From assembly GCA_002394605.1 (NCBI GenBank), contig DGUI01000003.1, forward strand, positions 1,874 to 65,873: a stretch of 64,000 nucleotides of DNA, read 5' to 3'. Shown one piece after another: positions 8,375 through 17,146 of the stretch. A program made the translations under genes and the position numbers. Positions within the stretch are counted from its first letter, which is position 1. Every line of letters begins with the position of its first letter. Source of the stretch: Mageeibacillus sp. UBA4314. Its GTDB lineage: Bacteria > Bacillota > Clostridia > Saccharofermentanales > Saccharofermentanaceae. The notes under the pieces were generated by a model. That model saw nothing but the letters and a program-made list of their open reading frames with translations, was not told the origin of the DNA and ran no database searches.

Positions 8375-9509
8375 TTGCAGCGTTAAGGACATCTGCGGCG
8401 GCTGCGAATACATCGGCAGGCCTTATGAGTACCAGCTGGGACTCAAACAGAAGCATGTGTCAGGGATCCTTGACGGGATATGTGAAGTCGGCAACATAGT
8501 AGCCTGCGATTCCCCGTACTATTACCGCAATAAGGTCCATTCCGCTTTCAAGAGGGGAAGGGGCGGCAAGATAATCCACGGAACGTATGCTGAAGGTTCT
8601 CACAGGATCGTGGAACATGACAGATGCATGATCGAGAACAGAAAGGCGCAGGAGATCATCAACACGATAGGGGTGATCGCTGCAAGGCACAAGATGTCTA
8701 TCTATGATGAGCGTGTCGGCAAGGGGCTTCTGCGCAGAGTCCTGGTAAGGGTATCGGAGGCGACGGGACAGATAATGGTCGTCCTGGTAATCGGCAGCAG
8801 GTATTTTACCGGCAAGAATGCCTTTATCGCAGAACTCCTCGATAAGCATCCTGAGATCACGACGATCGTAAGCAACATCAATTCAAGACATGATTCCATG
8901 ATACTCGGTAATATATCCAAGACCGAATACGGCAAGGGTTATATCGAAGATGTGATCCTTGGCAAGACATTCAGGATATCGCCGGATTCTTTCTTCCAGG
9001 TCAACACGAAGCAGGCGGAAGTGTTATATTCGACCGCTGTCAGTCTCGCAGGGATAACCACTGATGACAGAGTACTCGACTGCTACTGCGGCACGGGAAC
9101 GATAACTCTGTGTACGGCGGAGCTGTGCAGTGAGGCTGTGGGTGTGGAGATTAATCCTGCTGCAGTCACCGATGCGAGAGCTAATGCCCGAAGGAACAAA
9201 GTCAGGAATGTTAAGTTCATCAATGAGGATGCAACGGCTTATATGGAGGACCTCAGGCTGTCAGGCGGGGAGAGGTATGATGTAGTGATCATGGACCCTC
9301 CGAGGGCAGGTTCAACAGCCAGGTTCATAAATTCTCTGGCAGGGATCTCGCCGTCCAGAGTGATCTATGTTTCCTGTAATCCGGAGACTCTTGCCCGTGA
9401 CCTTAAATGTTTCATCAGTGAAGGTTACAGACCTGTCAGGGCGATCCCTGTAGACATGTTCCCCTGGACAGATGATGTTGAATGCTGCGTGCTTCTGGAG
9501 CGTATATGA
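8367..9509 (+). CDS. RlmD/TrmA-family (uracil-5-) RNA methyltransferase without TRAM domain
   Basis: 380 residues. N-terminal cysteines CSVKDICGGCEY (C4, C11, C14) and the later DRCMI cysteine fit the 4Fe-4S cluster of RlmC/RlmD enzymes. The catalytic half has SPDSFFQVN, the SAM loop DCYCGTGTITL, DPPRAG and the nucleophile motif YVSCNPETLARD. The protein starts directly at the Fe-S region, so the TRAM RNA-binding domain common in RlmD (about 450 residues) is absent, which is known in a shorter clostridial subgroup. It methylates uracil C5 in 23S rRNA or tRNA; the exact site cannot be told from sequence. Overlaps folD by eight bases and DUF4037 by four. Confidence 0.9.
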   Translation: MANCSVKDICGGCEYIGRPYEYQLGLKQKHVSGILDGICEVGNIVACDSPYYYRNKVHSAFKRGRGGKIIHGTYAEGSHRIVEHDRCMIENRKAQEIINTIGVIAARHKMSIYDERVGKGLLRRVLVRVSEATGQIMVVLVIGSRYFTGKNAFIAELLDKHPEITTIVSNINSRHDSMILGNISKTEYGKGYIEDVILGKTFRISPDSFFQVNTKQAEVLYSTAVSLAGITTDDRVLDCYCGTGTITLCTAELCSEAVGVEINPAAVTDARANARRNKVRNVKFINEDATAYMEDLRLSGGERYDVVIMDPPRAGSTARFINSLAGISPSRVIYVSCNPETLARDLKCFISEGYRPVRAIPVDMFPWTDDVECCVLLERI

Positions 9510-10435
9510 AAGTCTACGAATACAGCCGTAAATTTTACGAAGACCATATCGCGGGTATGATAAAGGACCGTTTTCCTGAATATGAGAACAGGATCGCGGT
9601 GGGGATCGCAGGCGAAGGTTCTGACTGTTTTGGGTACGATGATCATATGTCCAGGGATCATGATTTCGGGACGGGGGTATGTCTGTGGATAACTGATGAA
9701 GACATGCATAAGTTCGGCAATCTCCTGTCGATCGCGTATAACGAGATCGCACAGCAGCACCCCGGGTTCAACCTTTCTGACCGTCTGCAGGAGAGAAGGG
9801 GAGTCATGACGATCCATTCTTTCTATTCGAATATCCTCGGCATCGACTGCGATACGGATAATGTGAAACTAACTGAGTCAGACTGGCTGAGTCTTGATCA
9901 TGCGTGCCTTGCGACCGCAGTTAACGGTGAGGTGTTCAGGGATGATACCGGTAATTTCTCGGCTTTCAGAAAACTGCTTACTGATTACTATCCGGACCGT
10001 ATATGGAAGATCAGGATCGCAGAAGAACTGCATAAGTTTGCTGCAGCACTTCAGGTGAATTACGCGAGATGCATGACGCGCGGTGATGCTGTCGCAGCGA
10101 GCTTGTGCAGACTGCAGGGGATAGAGGCTGCAATGCAGCTGTTCTTCCTCATGAAGAGGGAATACCCGCCGTATTATAAGTGGACGCACAGAAGGCTGAC
10201 AGAACTTGACGGCAGCGGAAAGTTTGCGTCTCTTGTTAAGGATCTTGCCGATACTGATTCAGATCATGATGCATGGCGCGGACGTGAATATAATGCAGAC
10301 CTCCTTAACCTTGGTGACAGGACTGTTGTCTTGTCAGAAAAGATCGCGGCACATATCGTTTCCATGATGAATGATGCAGGACTCATCAGCGGATCTGATC
10401 CTTATCTCGAGCGGTACGTGAACGGTTTTATCTAA
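9506..10435 (+). CDS. DUF4037 protein with nucleotidyltransferase-like N-terminus
   Basis: 309 residues. Starts at the ATG overlapping the previous stop (ATGA) with GGAG six bases upstream, so it is translationally coupled. The N-terminal part has GIAGEGSDCFGYDDHMSRDHDF, which resembles the GS-x(n)-D-x-D metal site of the polymerase-beta nucleotidyltransferase fold. The rest is helical and matches DUF4037. The function of DUF4037 is not established; a role as a nucleotidyltransferase or kanamycin-transferase-like enzyme is inference. It ends by running eight bases into the convergent EPS gene. Confidence 0.8.
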   Translation: MKVYEYSRKFYEDHIAGMIKDRFPEYENRIAVGIAGEGSDCFGYDDHMSRDHDFGTGVCLWITDEDMHKFGNLLSIAYNEIAQQHPGFNLSDRLQERRGVMTIHSFYSNILGIDCDTDNVKLTESDWLSLDHACLATAVNGEVFRDDTGNFSAFRKLLTDYYPDRIWKIRIAEELHKFAAALQVNYARCMTRGDAVAASLCRLQGIEAAMQLFFLMKREYPPYYKWTHRRLTELDGSGKFASLVKDLADTDSDHDAWRGREYNADLLNLGDRTVVLSEKIAAHIVSMMNDAGLISGSDPYLERYVNGFI

Positions 10436-11558
10436 GTCTTCCGATGATCTGATCCGGTGTCAGGAATCCGTCAGGCACCTTAAGATCCGCCTTATCTGCT
10501 GGGCGCTCCAGCACTTCAGGATCATTACCATCCATATACCTCGGACTGATCCCGAACATCTCGAAAAGCTGATCTATCCTCGTGTTCATCCCGGCATGCT
10601 TTCCGGCCCTCTTTATGACTCCGAACCTCTTCCCGAAAATGAGTGCAAAGATGCTGCAGTGATATGAATTGGTGACCACATATTCCGCGTTGTCTATCAG
10701 GCTGATCCACTCAGTAATTCCCGGAAATGATCTGTCATGATCATCATGCCAGTCATCGGTAACATAAACGACCTTAAGGCCCATTTTCTCCGCCATGTCA
10801 AATACAGTCTGTATGTTATAACTGCCGTCGTTATTTAGGTAATAGAAGAAGAGATACTTCTCCTGCGCTCCTTGATATTTCCCTCGGTACAGACTGCGGT
10901 ATGTCTCCACATCGTGGAGCAGTACGGGGTCTAATGCCATCTCGGCATCGCTATATCCCATCTGACGGCAGAGGTCTATGCCCGAACGCTCTCTTACTGA
11001 GACTGCATCAAACCGTGCAAGAAGAGGTCTTATATATTCTTTCTCGTCATTAGGAACTTCATTTCTGCCCCAGCTGGCTGCATATGAGATCCTTTTGGTC
11101 TCCGTAGGTCCGAAGTCCAGGAAGAACGTACTGAGCCTGTTCTTCATTTCGATGAGGCTCGCATCGTAAGTGTTCCATACCTGGTCCGAACCGGTGATAT
11201 ACAGATCAGCTTCGGGGGGATCGCTGCGCAGGTCATCGATGGATGGATATACCTTGCTCATGGTAAGGTTTTGATCCCTGAATGATCCAAATCCGCGGGG
11301 GTGCAGCTCCCTGTCCTTAAGACGTTCCCTGTTATTCTTCCTTCCCCTGAAATGGTTTATGAGCCTCTTGGGATTGCATGCCCTTATGAGCCTGACAGGA
11401 AGCGGCCTGCTGCCGTAGATCATATCGTTATCGTAATCGTAGCGGATGAGGAAAGCCTCATGCTTCTGATCCCTCAGGTATTTCTGCAGGGCATAACACT
11501 GGAGCTGTTCCCCGTAATTATCAGAGCTCTTCCAATATGTAACGATCCCGATCTTCAC
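10428..11558 (-). CDS. Polysaccharide pyruvyl transferase family protein
   Basis: 376 residues of the WcaK/CsaB-like family, which transfers pyruvate from phosphoenolpyruvate to sugar residues as a ketal. Seen are the GIVTYWKSSDNYGEQLQCYAL N-terminal fold start, ITGSDQVWN, YAASWGR, and the C-terminal TNSYHCSIFALIFGKRF, all typical. It is the last gene of a three-gene minus-strand operon (GT2, methyltransferase, this), each pair overlapping by four bases. An iron-sulfur F420-beta-type protein, a frequent companion of this family in EPS clusters, lies at 17143-18945. Acceptor sugar unknown. Confidence 0.9.
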   Translation of the reverse strand: MKIGIVTYWKSSDNYGEQLQCYALQKYLRDQKHEAFLIRYDYDNDMIYGSRPLPVRLIRACNPKRLINHFRGRKNNRERLKDRELHPRGFGSFRDQNLTMSKVYPSIDDLRSDPPEADLYITGSDQVWNTYDASLIEMKNRLSTFFLDFGPTETKRISYAASWGRNEVPNDEKEYIRPLLARFDAVSVRERSGIDLCRQMGYSDAEMALDPVLLHDVETYRSLYRGKYQGAQEKYLFFYYLNNDGSYNIQTVFDMAEKMGLKVVYVTDDWHDDHDRSFPGITEWISLIDNAEYVVTNSYHCSIFALIFGKRFGVIKRAGKHAGMNTRIDQLFEMFGISPRYMDGNDPEVLERPADKADLKVPDGFLTPDQIIGRLR

Positions 11559-12508
11559 GTTTCCGTTCTCCTGCAGATAAAGATATTGTTACTGTCATAA
11601 TCCGCAGGTCCCGTGACCGGCAGATAAGGATCCGGCGTATCTGATACGTCTATTATACTTACTGAGAAACCGGATGAACTGATGATATCCTCACTGTCTT
11701 TCCCAAACACCCTGACATGATCATTCTGACCGAATAAACGTATCCTCTCTTCAGCATTTCCGGTCTCCTGCTCTTTTACCGTATCAAGATCAGGATCGAT
11801 GGGGAAGCTGACGATCATAGTCCCGTCAGGTTTAAGGATACGGCGGAGTTCCGACAGTGCCGCCTCATAGCTCGAGACATGCTCTAACACATGATTTGCG
11901 ATCACCATATCATAAGATTCATCGGGCAGATCTATCTTTGTGATATCAAGCTTAAGATCCGCGCGCTTATCATAAAGATCTGCAGTCGTAACCTTGATCT
12001 TATTGCGCCTGAACCACTTCATCATCGAATACTCCGGCGCGAAATATAATATCTCTGATCTTCTCAGCAGATCGGTATTCTTCTCTGCCCAGCATGCCAG
12101 GATCCTCTGCCTGGGGGCAGAATAGCAGAAGGGACAGATCACATCCTGCCTCTGCTTTTTGAACCGTGCAGGATCAAAACGTTCCGTATCATCGTAATAA
12201 CGCATGTCGGCAAAGCCTGACAGTGACCTGTTGCAGCAGGGGCAGAAATACTTTCTGCTGCCTTCAGGATGCCTGACCTTGTAAAGATAGTAAAGGATGC
12301 TCCTGATAAGATCCGTCTTCTTCCAGAGGATCAACAAGACGGCAAGGGCAATAACAAATATCAGAGCAGATATAAGGATCACCAAAGCAGGCGCAAGCTT
12401 AAGACATAAACAAAGGATCGCTGCAGCTATCCCCGCAGGTATCAGGGAGATGGCGGAAACTAATACCGCATTCCTTAACTGTTTTGAACGTTCTGCAGCA
12501 GATCTCAT
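11555..12508 (-). CDS. Membrane-anchored class I SAM methyltransferase with zinc-finger-like cysteines
   Basis: 317 residues. Residues ~15-60 form two hydrophobic helices. Then come two Cys pairs, FCPCCNRSL and ICPFCYSAPRQR, suggesting a zinc-binding segment. Residues ~150-250 form the Rossmann methyltransferase core (DLKLDITKIDLPDESYDMV, then ANHVLEHVSSYEAALSELRR and LKPDGTMIVSFP). It likely methylates a sugar or lipid-linked intermediate in EPS synthesis at the membrane; the substrate is inferred from context only. Overlaps both neighbours by four bases. Confidence 0.82.
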   Translation of the reverse strand: MRSAAERSKQLRNAVLVSAISLIPAGIAAAILCLCLKLAPALVILISALIFVIALAVLLILWKKTDLIRSILYYLYKVRHPEGSRKYFCPCCNRSLSGFADMRYYDDTERFDPARFKKQRQDVICPFCYSAPRQRILACWAEKNTDLLRRSEILYFAPEYSMMKWFRRNKIKVTTADLYDKRADLKLDITKIDLPDESYDMVIANHVLEHVSSYEAALSELRRILKPDGTMIVSFPIDPDLDTVKEQETGNAEERIRLFGQNDHVRVFGKDSEDIISSSGFSVSIIDVSDTPDPYLPVTGPADYDSNNIFICRRTET

Positions 12509-13470
12509 CTATATCTGTTCCTCAGCATTTTGTAATAGCGGGAAGGGAAGTGCCGGAGCAGGAACAATTTAGATCTTGTCCTTGTCCCGAGCCTAACTTT
12601 CTTCCTTATCTTATCAGATGTATCAAGTGCGATGTCCCTAAGCTGCCCTAAGTATTCCTTGCCTGAATCATCTTTAATGACCGTTGCGGTGAGATCTAAA
12701 GCCGTGATCATCTTCCTCTTGTTTATCATACGGCAAAGTTCATCATTACTTCCGCAGATATCAAGTTCTCTGTCCAGCACAGTGAAATACTGCATCTTGC
12801 TGCCGTCAAAAGTGCGGTTCATCACCGAATCCGGATTCTTATGATAATAGTAGAGCGGCAGATCGATGCAGGTGATCTTTGCTGATTTCATGCAGCACTC
12901 AAAGGTAAAAAACGCATCTTCCTGAATCGTGAGCGTCTCATCAAATCTGATGTCTTCAACAAGTTCGCGTCTGAAGAGCTTGCCCCAGCACGCGAGGTTT
13001 ATATGACCTATCATGCCGTCAAAGTAGGCTCTCATAATATCTCCGTGTCCCTCGTATGTTGCCGATACCGCCTCACCGTTTGAGACCAGAGTGCCATCCT
13101 CATGTGAATAATAGAAAGAGCACTGGGCGATGTCTGCACCGGATCTCGCGATGGCGCCGGTAAGTTCTGAGAGGAATGAGGGATCAAGGTGATCATCAGA
13201 ATCGACGAAGCAAATGTAATTCCCTCGTGCCAGCCCCAATCCGTGATCGCGCGCTGCCGATACTCCGCGCCCGGGCGAATCCTGCAAAGTGATGCGTGGA
13301 TCATCTGCTGCATATTTAAGCACGATATCACATGTATTATCGGAAGAACCGTCATTGATCACCAGCAGTTCCCAGTCACCATAAGACTGCCCGATGACAC
13401 TGTCAATGCATCTGCTAAGGTAGGCACCTGAATCTCTGACTGGAAGTATGATCGATACGGTTGTAGGCAT
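12505..13470 (-). CDS. Family 2 glycosyltransferase
   Basis: 321 residues. GT-A fold signatures: SIILPVRDSGAYLSRCIDSV, VINDGSSDNT, GRGVSAARDHGL and the metal-binding FVDSDDHLDP. The later WGKLFRRELVEDI and EDAFFTFE match EPS glycosyltransferases of the EpsJ/CpsJ type. First gene of the minus-strand operon. AAGGGA nine bases before the ATG serves as ribosome-binding site. The start is only 36 bases from the oppositely oriented glycosyltransferase at 13507. Donor and acceptor sugars unknown. Confidence 0.92.
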   Translation of the reverse strand: MPTTVSIILPVRDSGAYLSRCIDSVIGQSYGDWELLVINDGSSDNTCDIVLKYAADDPRITLQDSPGRGVSAARDHGLGLARGNYICFVDSDDHLDPSFLSELTGAIARSGADIAQCSFYYSHEDGTLVSNGEAVSATYEGHGDIMRAYFDGMIGHINLACWGKLFRRELVEDIRFDETLTIQEDAFFTFECCMKSAKITCIDLPLYYYHKNPDSVMNRTFDGSKMQYFTVLDRELDICGSNDELCRMINKRKMITALDLTATVIKDDSGKEYLGQLRDIALDTSDKIRKKVRLGTRTRSKLFLLRHFPSRYYKMLRNRYR

Positions 13471-13494
13471 TACGATAAATCCCTTGTTTGGATG

Positions 13495-13500
13495 TATAAT
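13495..13500 (+). promoter_or_regulatory. -10 box TATAAT of glycosyltransferase gene (leaderless arrangement)
   Basis: GATGTATAAT followed by six bases (AGTTAC) and the ATG at 13507. Expected transcription start coincides with the start codon; no ribosome-binding site is present. The -35 is not recognisable. Confidence 0.5.
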
Positions 13501-13506
13501 AGTTAC

Positions 13507-14436
13507 ATGAAAGTAAGCATTATTATACCATTTTATAACTCCGAAAACTATTTGGGCAGGTGCATTGATTCAGCTGTCAGGCAGACTTATAAAGACATCG
13601 AGATCATACTTATAAACGACGGATCTGTTGACGGTTCTGCGGAAATAGCAAGATCATATGCTGACAACGACAGCAGGATCAGGCTCATCAGTCAGGAGAA
13701 CAGCGGAGTGTCAGCCGCAAGGAATAAAGGTCTTGATGCTTCCGCCGGAGATCTTATAACCTTCATCGACAGCGATGATCATGTTGAAGATGATTACGTT
13801 GAATATCTCATGGAACTGCTTGAAATGAACGGCTCTGACATTGCCTGCTGCGGTCACGGTGACACCGCGCGCGATGATCCGCCGCGGCTTATCGAGGGAC
13901 CGGAAGAATGCCTTAAGGAGTATCTTACAACTAACGAGATCTTTGCTTCTGTCTGGGGCAAGATTTACAGGAGGGAGATCTTCGACGGCATAAGATTCCC
14001 CGAGGGCAAAAGATTTGAGGATAACTTTGTGTTGTTCAGGCTTATCGACAAATGCCGTTCTATAACGATCGGGTATCTTCCCGAATATCATTATCTGATT
14101 CAGTCTGAAAGTTTTGTCAGCGGATCCTATTCCAAGACACAGTTGGATATCATTGATGCAATGATGCTCCAGAGACAGTTCATCGAAGAGAGATACCCGG
14201 CACTTATTCCGCATGCTAACGCACGCGTCGTATATGCTGCGAACCGCTGCCTTGTGAAGATGGCGGATTCTGATGTCTATGACATGGATTGCATCGATAA
14301 GATAAGACCTTTGTACAAGGAATACGGCAGGGATTTTTTAAACGGTACGAGCAGCAGATCCGCAAAGGATTTCTACAAGGTTGCGCGCATAAGTCCGAAG
14401 CTCGCAATGAGGTTTTACAAGTCGTTAAGCAAGTGA
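13507..14436 (+). CDS. Family 2 glycosyltransferase
   Basis: 309 residues. GT-A motifs: SIIIPFYNSENYLGRCIDSA, ILINDGSVDGS, NSGVSAARNKGLD and TFIDSDDHVEDDY, then SVWGKIYRREIF and EDNFVLF. Cytosolic or membrane-associated enzyme adding one sugar to the EPS repeat unit. The ATG at 13507 is chosen because homology starts there; an in-frame ATG at 13492 lies upstream of the -10 box. It is a single-gene unit, with the next gene convergent and its end overlapping by 12 bases. Confidence 0.92.
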   Translation: MKVSIIIPFYNSENYLGRCIDSAVRQTYKDIEIILINDGSVDGSAEIARSYADNDSRIRLISQENSGVSAARNKGLDASAGDLITFIDSDDHVEDDYVEYLMELLEMNGSDIACCGHGDTARDDPPRLIEGPEECLKEYLTTNEIFASVWGKIYRREIFDGIRFPEGKRFEDNFVLFRLIDKCRSITIGYLPEYHYLIQSESFVSGSYSKTQLDIIDAMMLQRQFIEERYPALIPHANARVVYAANRCLVKMADSDVYDMDCIDKIRPLYKEYGRDFLNGTSSRSAKDFYKVARISPKLAMRFYKSLSK

Positions 14437-15573
14437 TCTGTAGCCTTCCAGGAGTGCTCCTGCAGACTTGCTCCATGGGTATCTTGAATCGTAGAGATCT
14501 CTTGCAGATCGTCCCATCTTATCCCATTCATTTTGTCTTCTGATGATCGCATCAAGTGCATCTGAGATCTTCTCTTCGACATTCCCGCCTGCCACGTCGA
14601 TAACCTCTCCGAATCCGGCATTTTCTATCTCGCGGTACAGCGAACCGTTCTTTACCATGATAAGGGGCTTGCCGAGCATCAGCGCTTCGTAGAACTTATT
14701 TGGCGCGGAGTATCTGTTGTTGGGAACGGAAGGGTCCTGGAGTGCCGTCATGATGTCGCACTTTTTCTCAAGTGCGAGGATGTCATCGTAGGGAAGAGGT
14801 CCGTAATAGAAGATGTTATCGTGCGATGCTGCACACTCCTCGATGTAGGATCTTAATACACCGTAACCTGCAACATGCCATTCGATGTCAGACCTTCTCA
14901 TCGTCACTTCACACGTCTCGCGGAGAAACCTGTCGAAGACCAGCATGCCGGCATAAACTACCTTAGGTCGCTCCGGAACGGAGCCGCTGTTAAGTTCAAA
15001 GTCATCCCTGACCGCTATGTCTTCCGGGGAATTCTCGACGATTATCAGCTTTCGCGGTGAAGAACCGTCTATCTGCGCTTTGCGTTCCTCACTGCAGATG
15101 ATCGTCATGTCGGCCTGATCGATGTAACTGTTCTCCATCTTCCTGATCGCACTCTTAACGACACCGGGTGCATTGTACGAATCGGAATAGTAGTCAAAGA
15201 TATCGTAGACGACCTTCTTGCCGAACTTTTTTGCCACTTGGAAAGCCGGTCTTGCCGTATCGAAATTAACGGCATGTATCACGTCATACTTATCGCTGTT
15301 CTCTGCAAGGAAATCATATGCTCTTTTCCAGAATCTCTTCATCGGACCTGCCATGCGCTTCATTCCGCCGCCGTAAGCTGCAGGCTCCGGGATAAGGTAG
15401 TATGTAAACTTCCTGTCGTGGATCATGTGCTTCTCTGAGATGATACCGGCACCTGACGCCTCGCGATTCCAGCCGAGCAGAAAGACCTCGTGTTCAGAGG
15501 ACAGGGCATACATCTCTTTTTCCACCCTGGAATCCGGATATCCTTTGTCTGATCTAATAAAGCAAATCTTCAT
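14425..15573 (-). CDS. Family 4-like (group 1) glycosyltransferase
   Basis: 382 residues with the GT-B layout: N-terminal Rossmann part (MKICFIRSDKGYPDSR, DVIHAVNFDTA, VYDIFDYYSD, SYIDQADMTIICSEERK) and a C-terminal donor-binding part (VVYAGMLVFDR, YYGPLPYDDI, NKFYEALMLGKPLIM). Start taken at 15573, where homology begins; the frame is open further upstream but the promoter lies there. Convergent with the previous GT2 gene, with a 12-base overlap. It is divergent from the flippase gene over a 61-base gap holding both promoters. Confidence 0.9.
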   Translation of the reverse strand: MKICFIRSDKGYPDSRVEKEMYALSSEHEVFLLGWNREASGAGIISEKHMIHDRKFTYYLIPEPAAYGGGMKRMAGPMKRFWKRAYDFLAENSDKYDVIHAVNFDTARPAFQVAKKFGKKVVYDIFDYYSDSYNAPGVVKSAIRKMENSYIDQADMTIICSEERKAQIDGSSPRKLIIVENSPEDIAVRDDFELNSGSVPERPKVVYAGMLVFDRFLRETCEVTMRRSDIEWHVAGYGVLRSYIEECAASHDNIFYYGPLPYDDILALEKKCDIMTALQDPSVPNNRYSAPNKFYEALMLGKPLIMVKNGSLYREIENAGFGEVIDVAGGNVEEKISDALDAIIRRQNEWDKMGRSARDLYDSRYPWSKSAGALLEGYRSLA

Positions 15574-15579
15574 AAGTGG

Positions 15580-15608
15580 ATTATAAACTAAAACATTGAC
15601 CTTGCCAT
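15580..15608 (-). promoter_or_regulatory. Promoter of the group 1 glycosyltransferase gene (leaderless arrangement)
   Basis: Reverse strand: ATGGCA, 17 bases, TATAAT, then six bases CCACTT and the ATG at 15573. The predicted start of the RNA is the start codon. Overlaps the divergent flippase promoter. Confidence 0.62.
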
Positions 15609-15624
15609 AGACTTGTCTGATAAT
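15596..15624 (+). promoter_or_regulatory. Promoter of the flippase operon
   Basis: TTGACC at 15596-15601, 17-base spacer, GATAAT at 15619-15624. The ATG at 15635 follows ten bases later, so the leader would be only about three or four bases; no ribosome-binding site fits. Confidence 0.65.
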
Positions 15625-15634
15625 AGTGACAATT

Positions 15635-17146
15635 ATGGGCGACAATAACAAGAGAATAGCTAAGAATACACTATTTCTTTACTTCCGTATGATGCTGATC
15701 ATGGCGGTGACTCTTTACACTTCCAGAGTCACTCTTCAGATCCTCGGCGTTGATGATTACGGAATCTATCAGACCGTCGGCGGAGCGGTTACTTTTCTGG
15801 CTTTTTTGAGCAACGCCCTCGGTACCGGAACTTCAAGATTTATAACTTACGAGATGGGTAAGGATAAGCCCAGGATGGACACTCTGTTTGCCACGGTCAG
15901 GGTTGCCCACATCTTCCTTGGGCTCATCATAGTTATAGCGGGAGAAGCGATCGGACTGTGGTTTCTCTATAACAAACTCGTGATCCCGCCTGACAGGCTC
16001 TCTGCAGCTGTCTTCACATTCCACTTATCGATGGCGGCAACGTTCTTCCAGATCACGCAGGTGCCGTATAACGCGTGCATAATCGCACACGAGAAGATGG
16101 ATATCTATGCCTACATAAGCATCCTCGAAGCGGTCCTTAAGCTCGCCATAGTATACGCACTGCTCGTCATTGCTCATGACAAGCTGGAAGTATATGCCGT
16201 ACTGATGTGCATAGTCACAGTGGCAGTGACGCTCGCTTACAGGATCTACTGCAGGAGGACTTTCGCGGAGACGCGGTCCAAGTTGTCTTTTGACAAAGGC
16301 ATCTTCAAGGAAGTTGCAGTGTTCTCGGGGTGGAATCTCCTGTCCAATTCGGCAGCATCCCTGGCAGATCAAGGCGTTACCCTCGTCACGAACATGTTCT
16401 TTGCACCTGCCGTCGTAACGGTCAGGTCACTGGCACTTAAGATAAACGGGATACTTGGTCAGTTCACCGGCAATTTCAGAACGGCAGTAAATCCCCAGAT
16501 CGTCAAGAAATATGCATCAGGAGATTACGACGGCTCACGGAGACTTGCACTGGCGTCAACGAAATACACATATTACCTCATGCTGATCATTGTCGTGCCG
16601 TTGTTCCTGCTGGTCGATCCCGCACTGGGATTATGGCTGGAGGAAGTGCCCGAGGGGCTGAATGCTTTCGTCAGGCTCGCGCTGGTCCAGGGCTTGTTCC
16701 AGGCACTTGATACATCGCTGTATGTGCCGATCTATGCCAAAGGACAGATCAAGGAAAACGCCATCATCAGTCCGCTCTTTGATTTTATCCAGCTGCCCGT
16801 CGTATTTATCCTGTTTATGTTGGGATATCCGCCCATATCATTGGCATATGTGAGCGCCATAGCTTATGCCATCCTTGGTGTCTTCATCAAGCCTCTGATC
16901 GTTCATAAGGTCGTCGGGTACAGCTTAAGGGAGATCATGAGCATCATCCTGCGATGCATGATCGTAACGGCACTTGCAGTCATATTGCCGGGCATATCGG
17001 CATACTTCCTTGATGTATATACCGTGATCGGGTTTATAATAGTACTGATGGCATCTCTGTTATCCGTCGGCCTTACCGTATGGGTGATAGGGATAGACAA
17101 GCAGATGAGAGGAAACCTGATCCGGTGGGTGAGAAGAAGACCATGA
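15635..17146 (+). CDS. Wzx-type oligosaccharide flippase (MATE/MOP superfamily)
   Basis: 503 residues with about 12-14 membrane helices. The N-terminal KNTLFLYFRMMLIMAVTLYTSRVTLQILGVDDYGIYQ is typical of polysaccharide exporters that flip undecaprenyl-linked repeat units across the membrane. A GTG in frame at 15626 is an alternative start but lies upstream of the likely RNA start. It opens a five-gene operon with overlapping ends (flippase, Fe-S/acyltransferase fusion, epimerase, ACP, adenylating enzyme). Together with the priming transferase at 23949 and the polymerase-like protein at 21825, it indicates a Wzx/Wzy-type pathway. Confidence 0.9.
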   Translation: MGDNNKRIAKNTLFLYFRMMLIMAVTLYTSRVTLQILGVDDYGIYQTVGGAVTFLAFLSNALGTGTSRFITYEMGKDKPRMDTLFATVRVAHIFLGLIIVIAGEAIGLWFLYNKLVIPPDRLSAAVFTFHLSMAATFFQITQVPYNACIIAHEKMDIYAYISILEAVLKLAIVYALLVIAHDKLEVYAVLMCIVTVAVTLAYRIYCRRTFAETRSKLSFDKGIFKEVAVFSGWNLLSNSAASLADQGVTLVTNMFFAPAVVTVRSLALKINGILGQFTGNFRTAVNPQIVKKYASGDYDGSRRLALASTKYTYYLMLIIVVPLFLLVDPALGLWLEEVPEGLNAFVRLALVQGLFQALDTSLYVPIYAKGQIKENAIISPLFDFIQLPVVFILFMLGYPPISLAYVSAIAYAILGVFIKPLIVHKVVGYSLREIMSIILRCMIVTALAVILPGISAYFLDVYTVIGFIIVLMASLLSVGLTVWVIGIDKQMRGNLIRWVRRRP

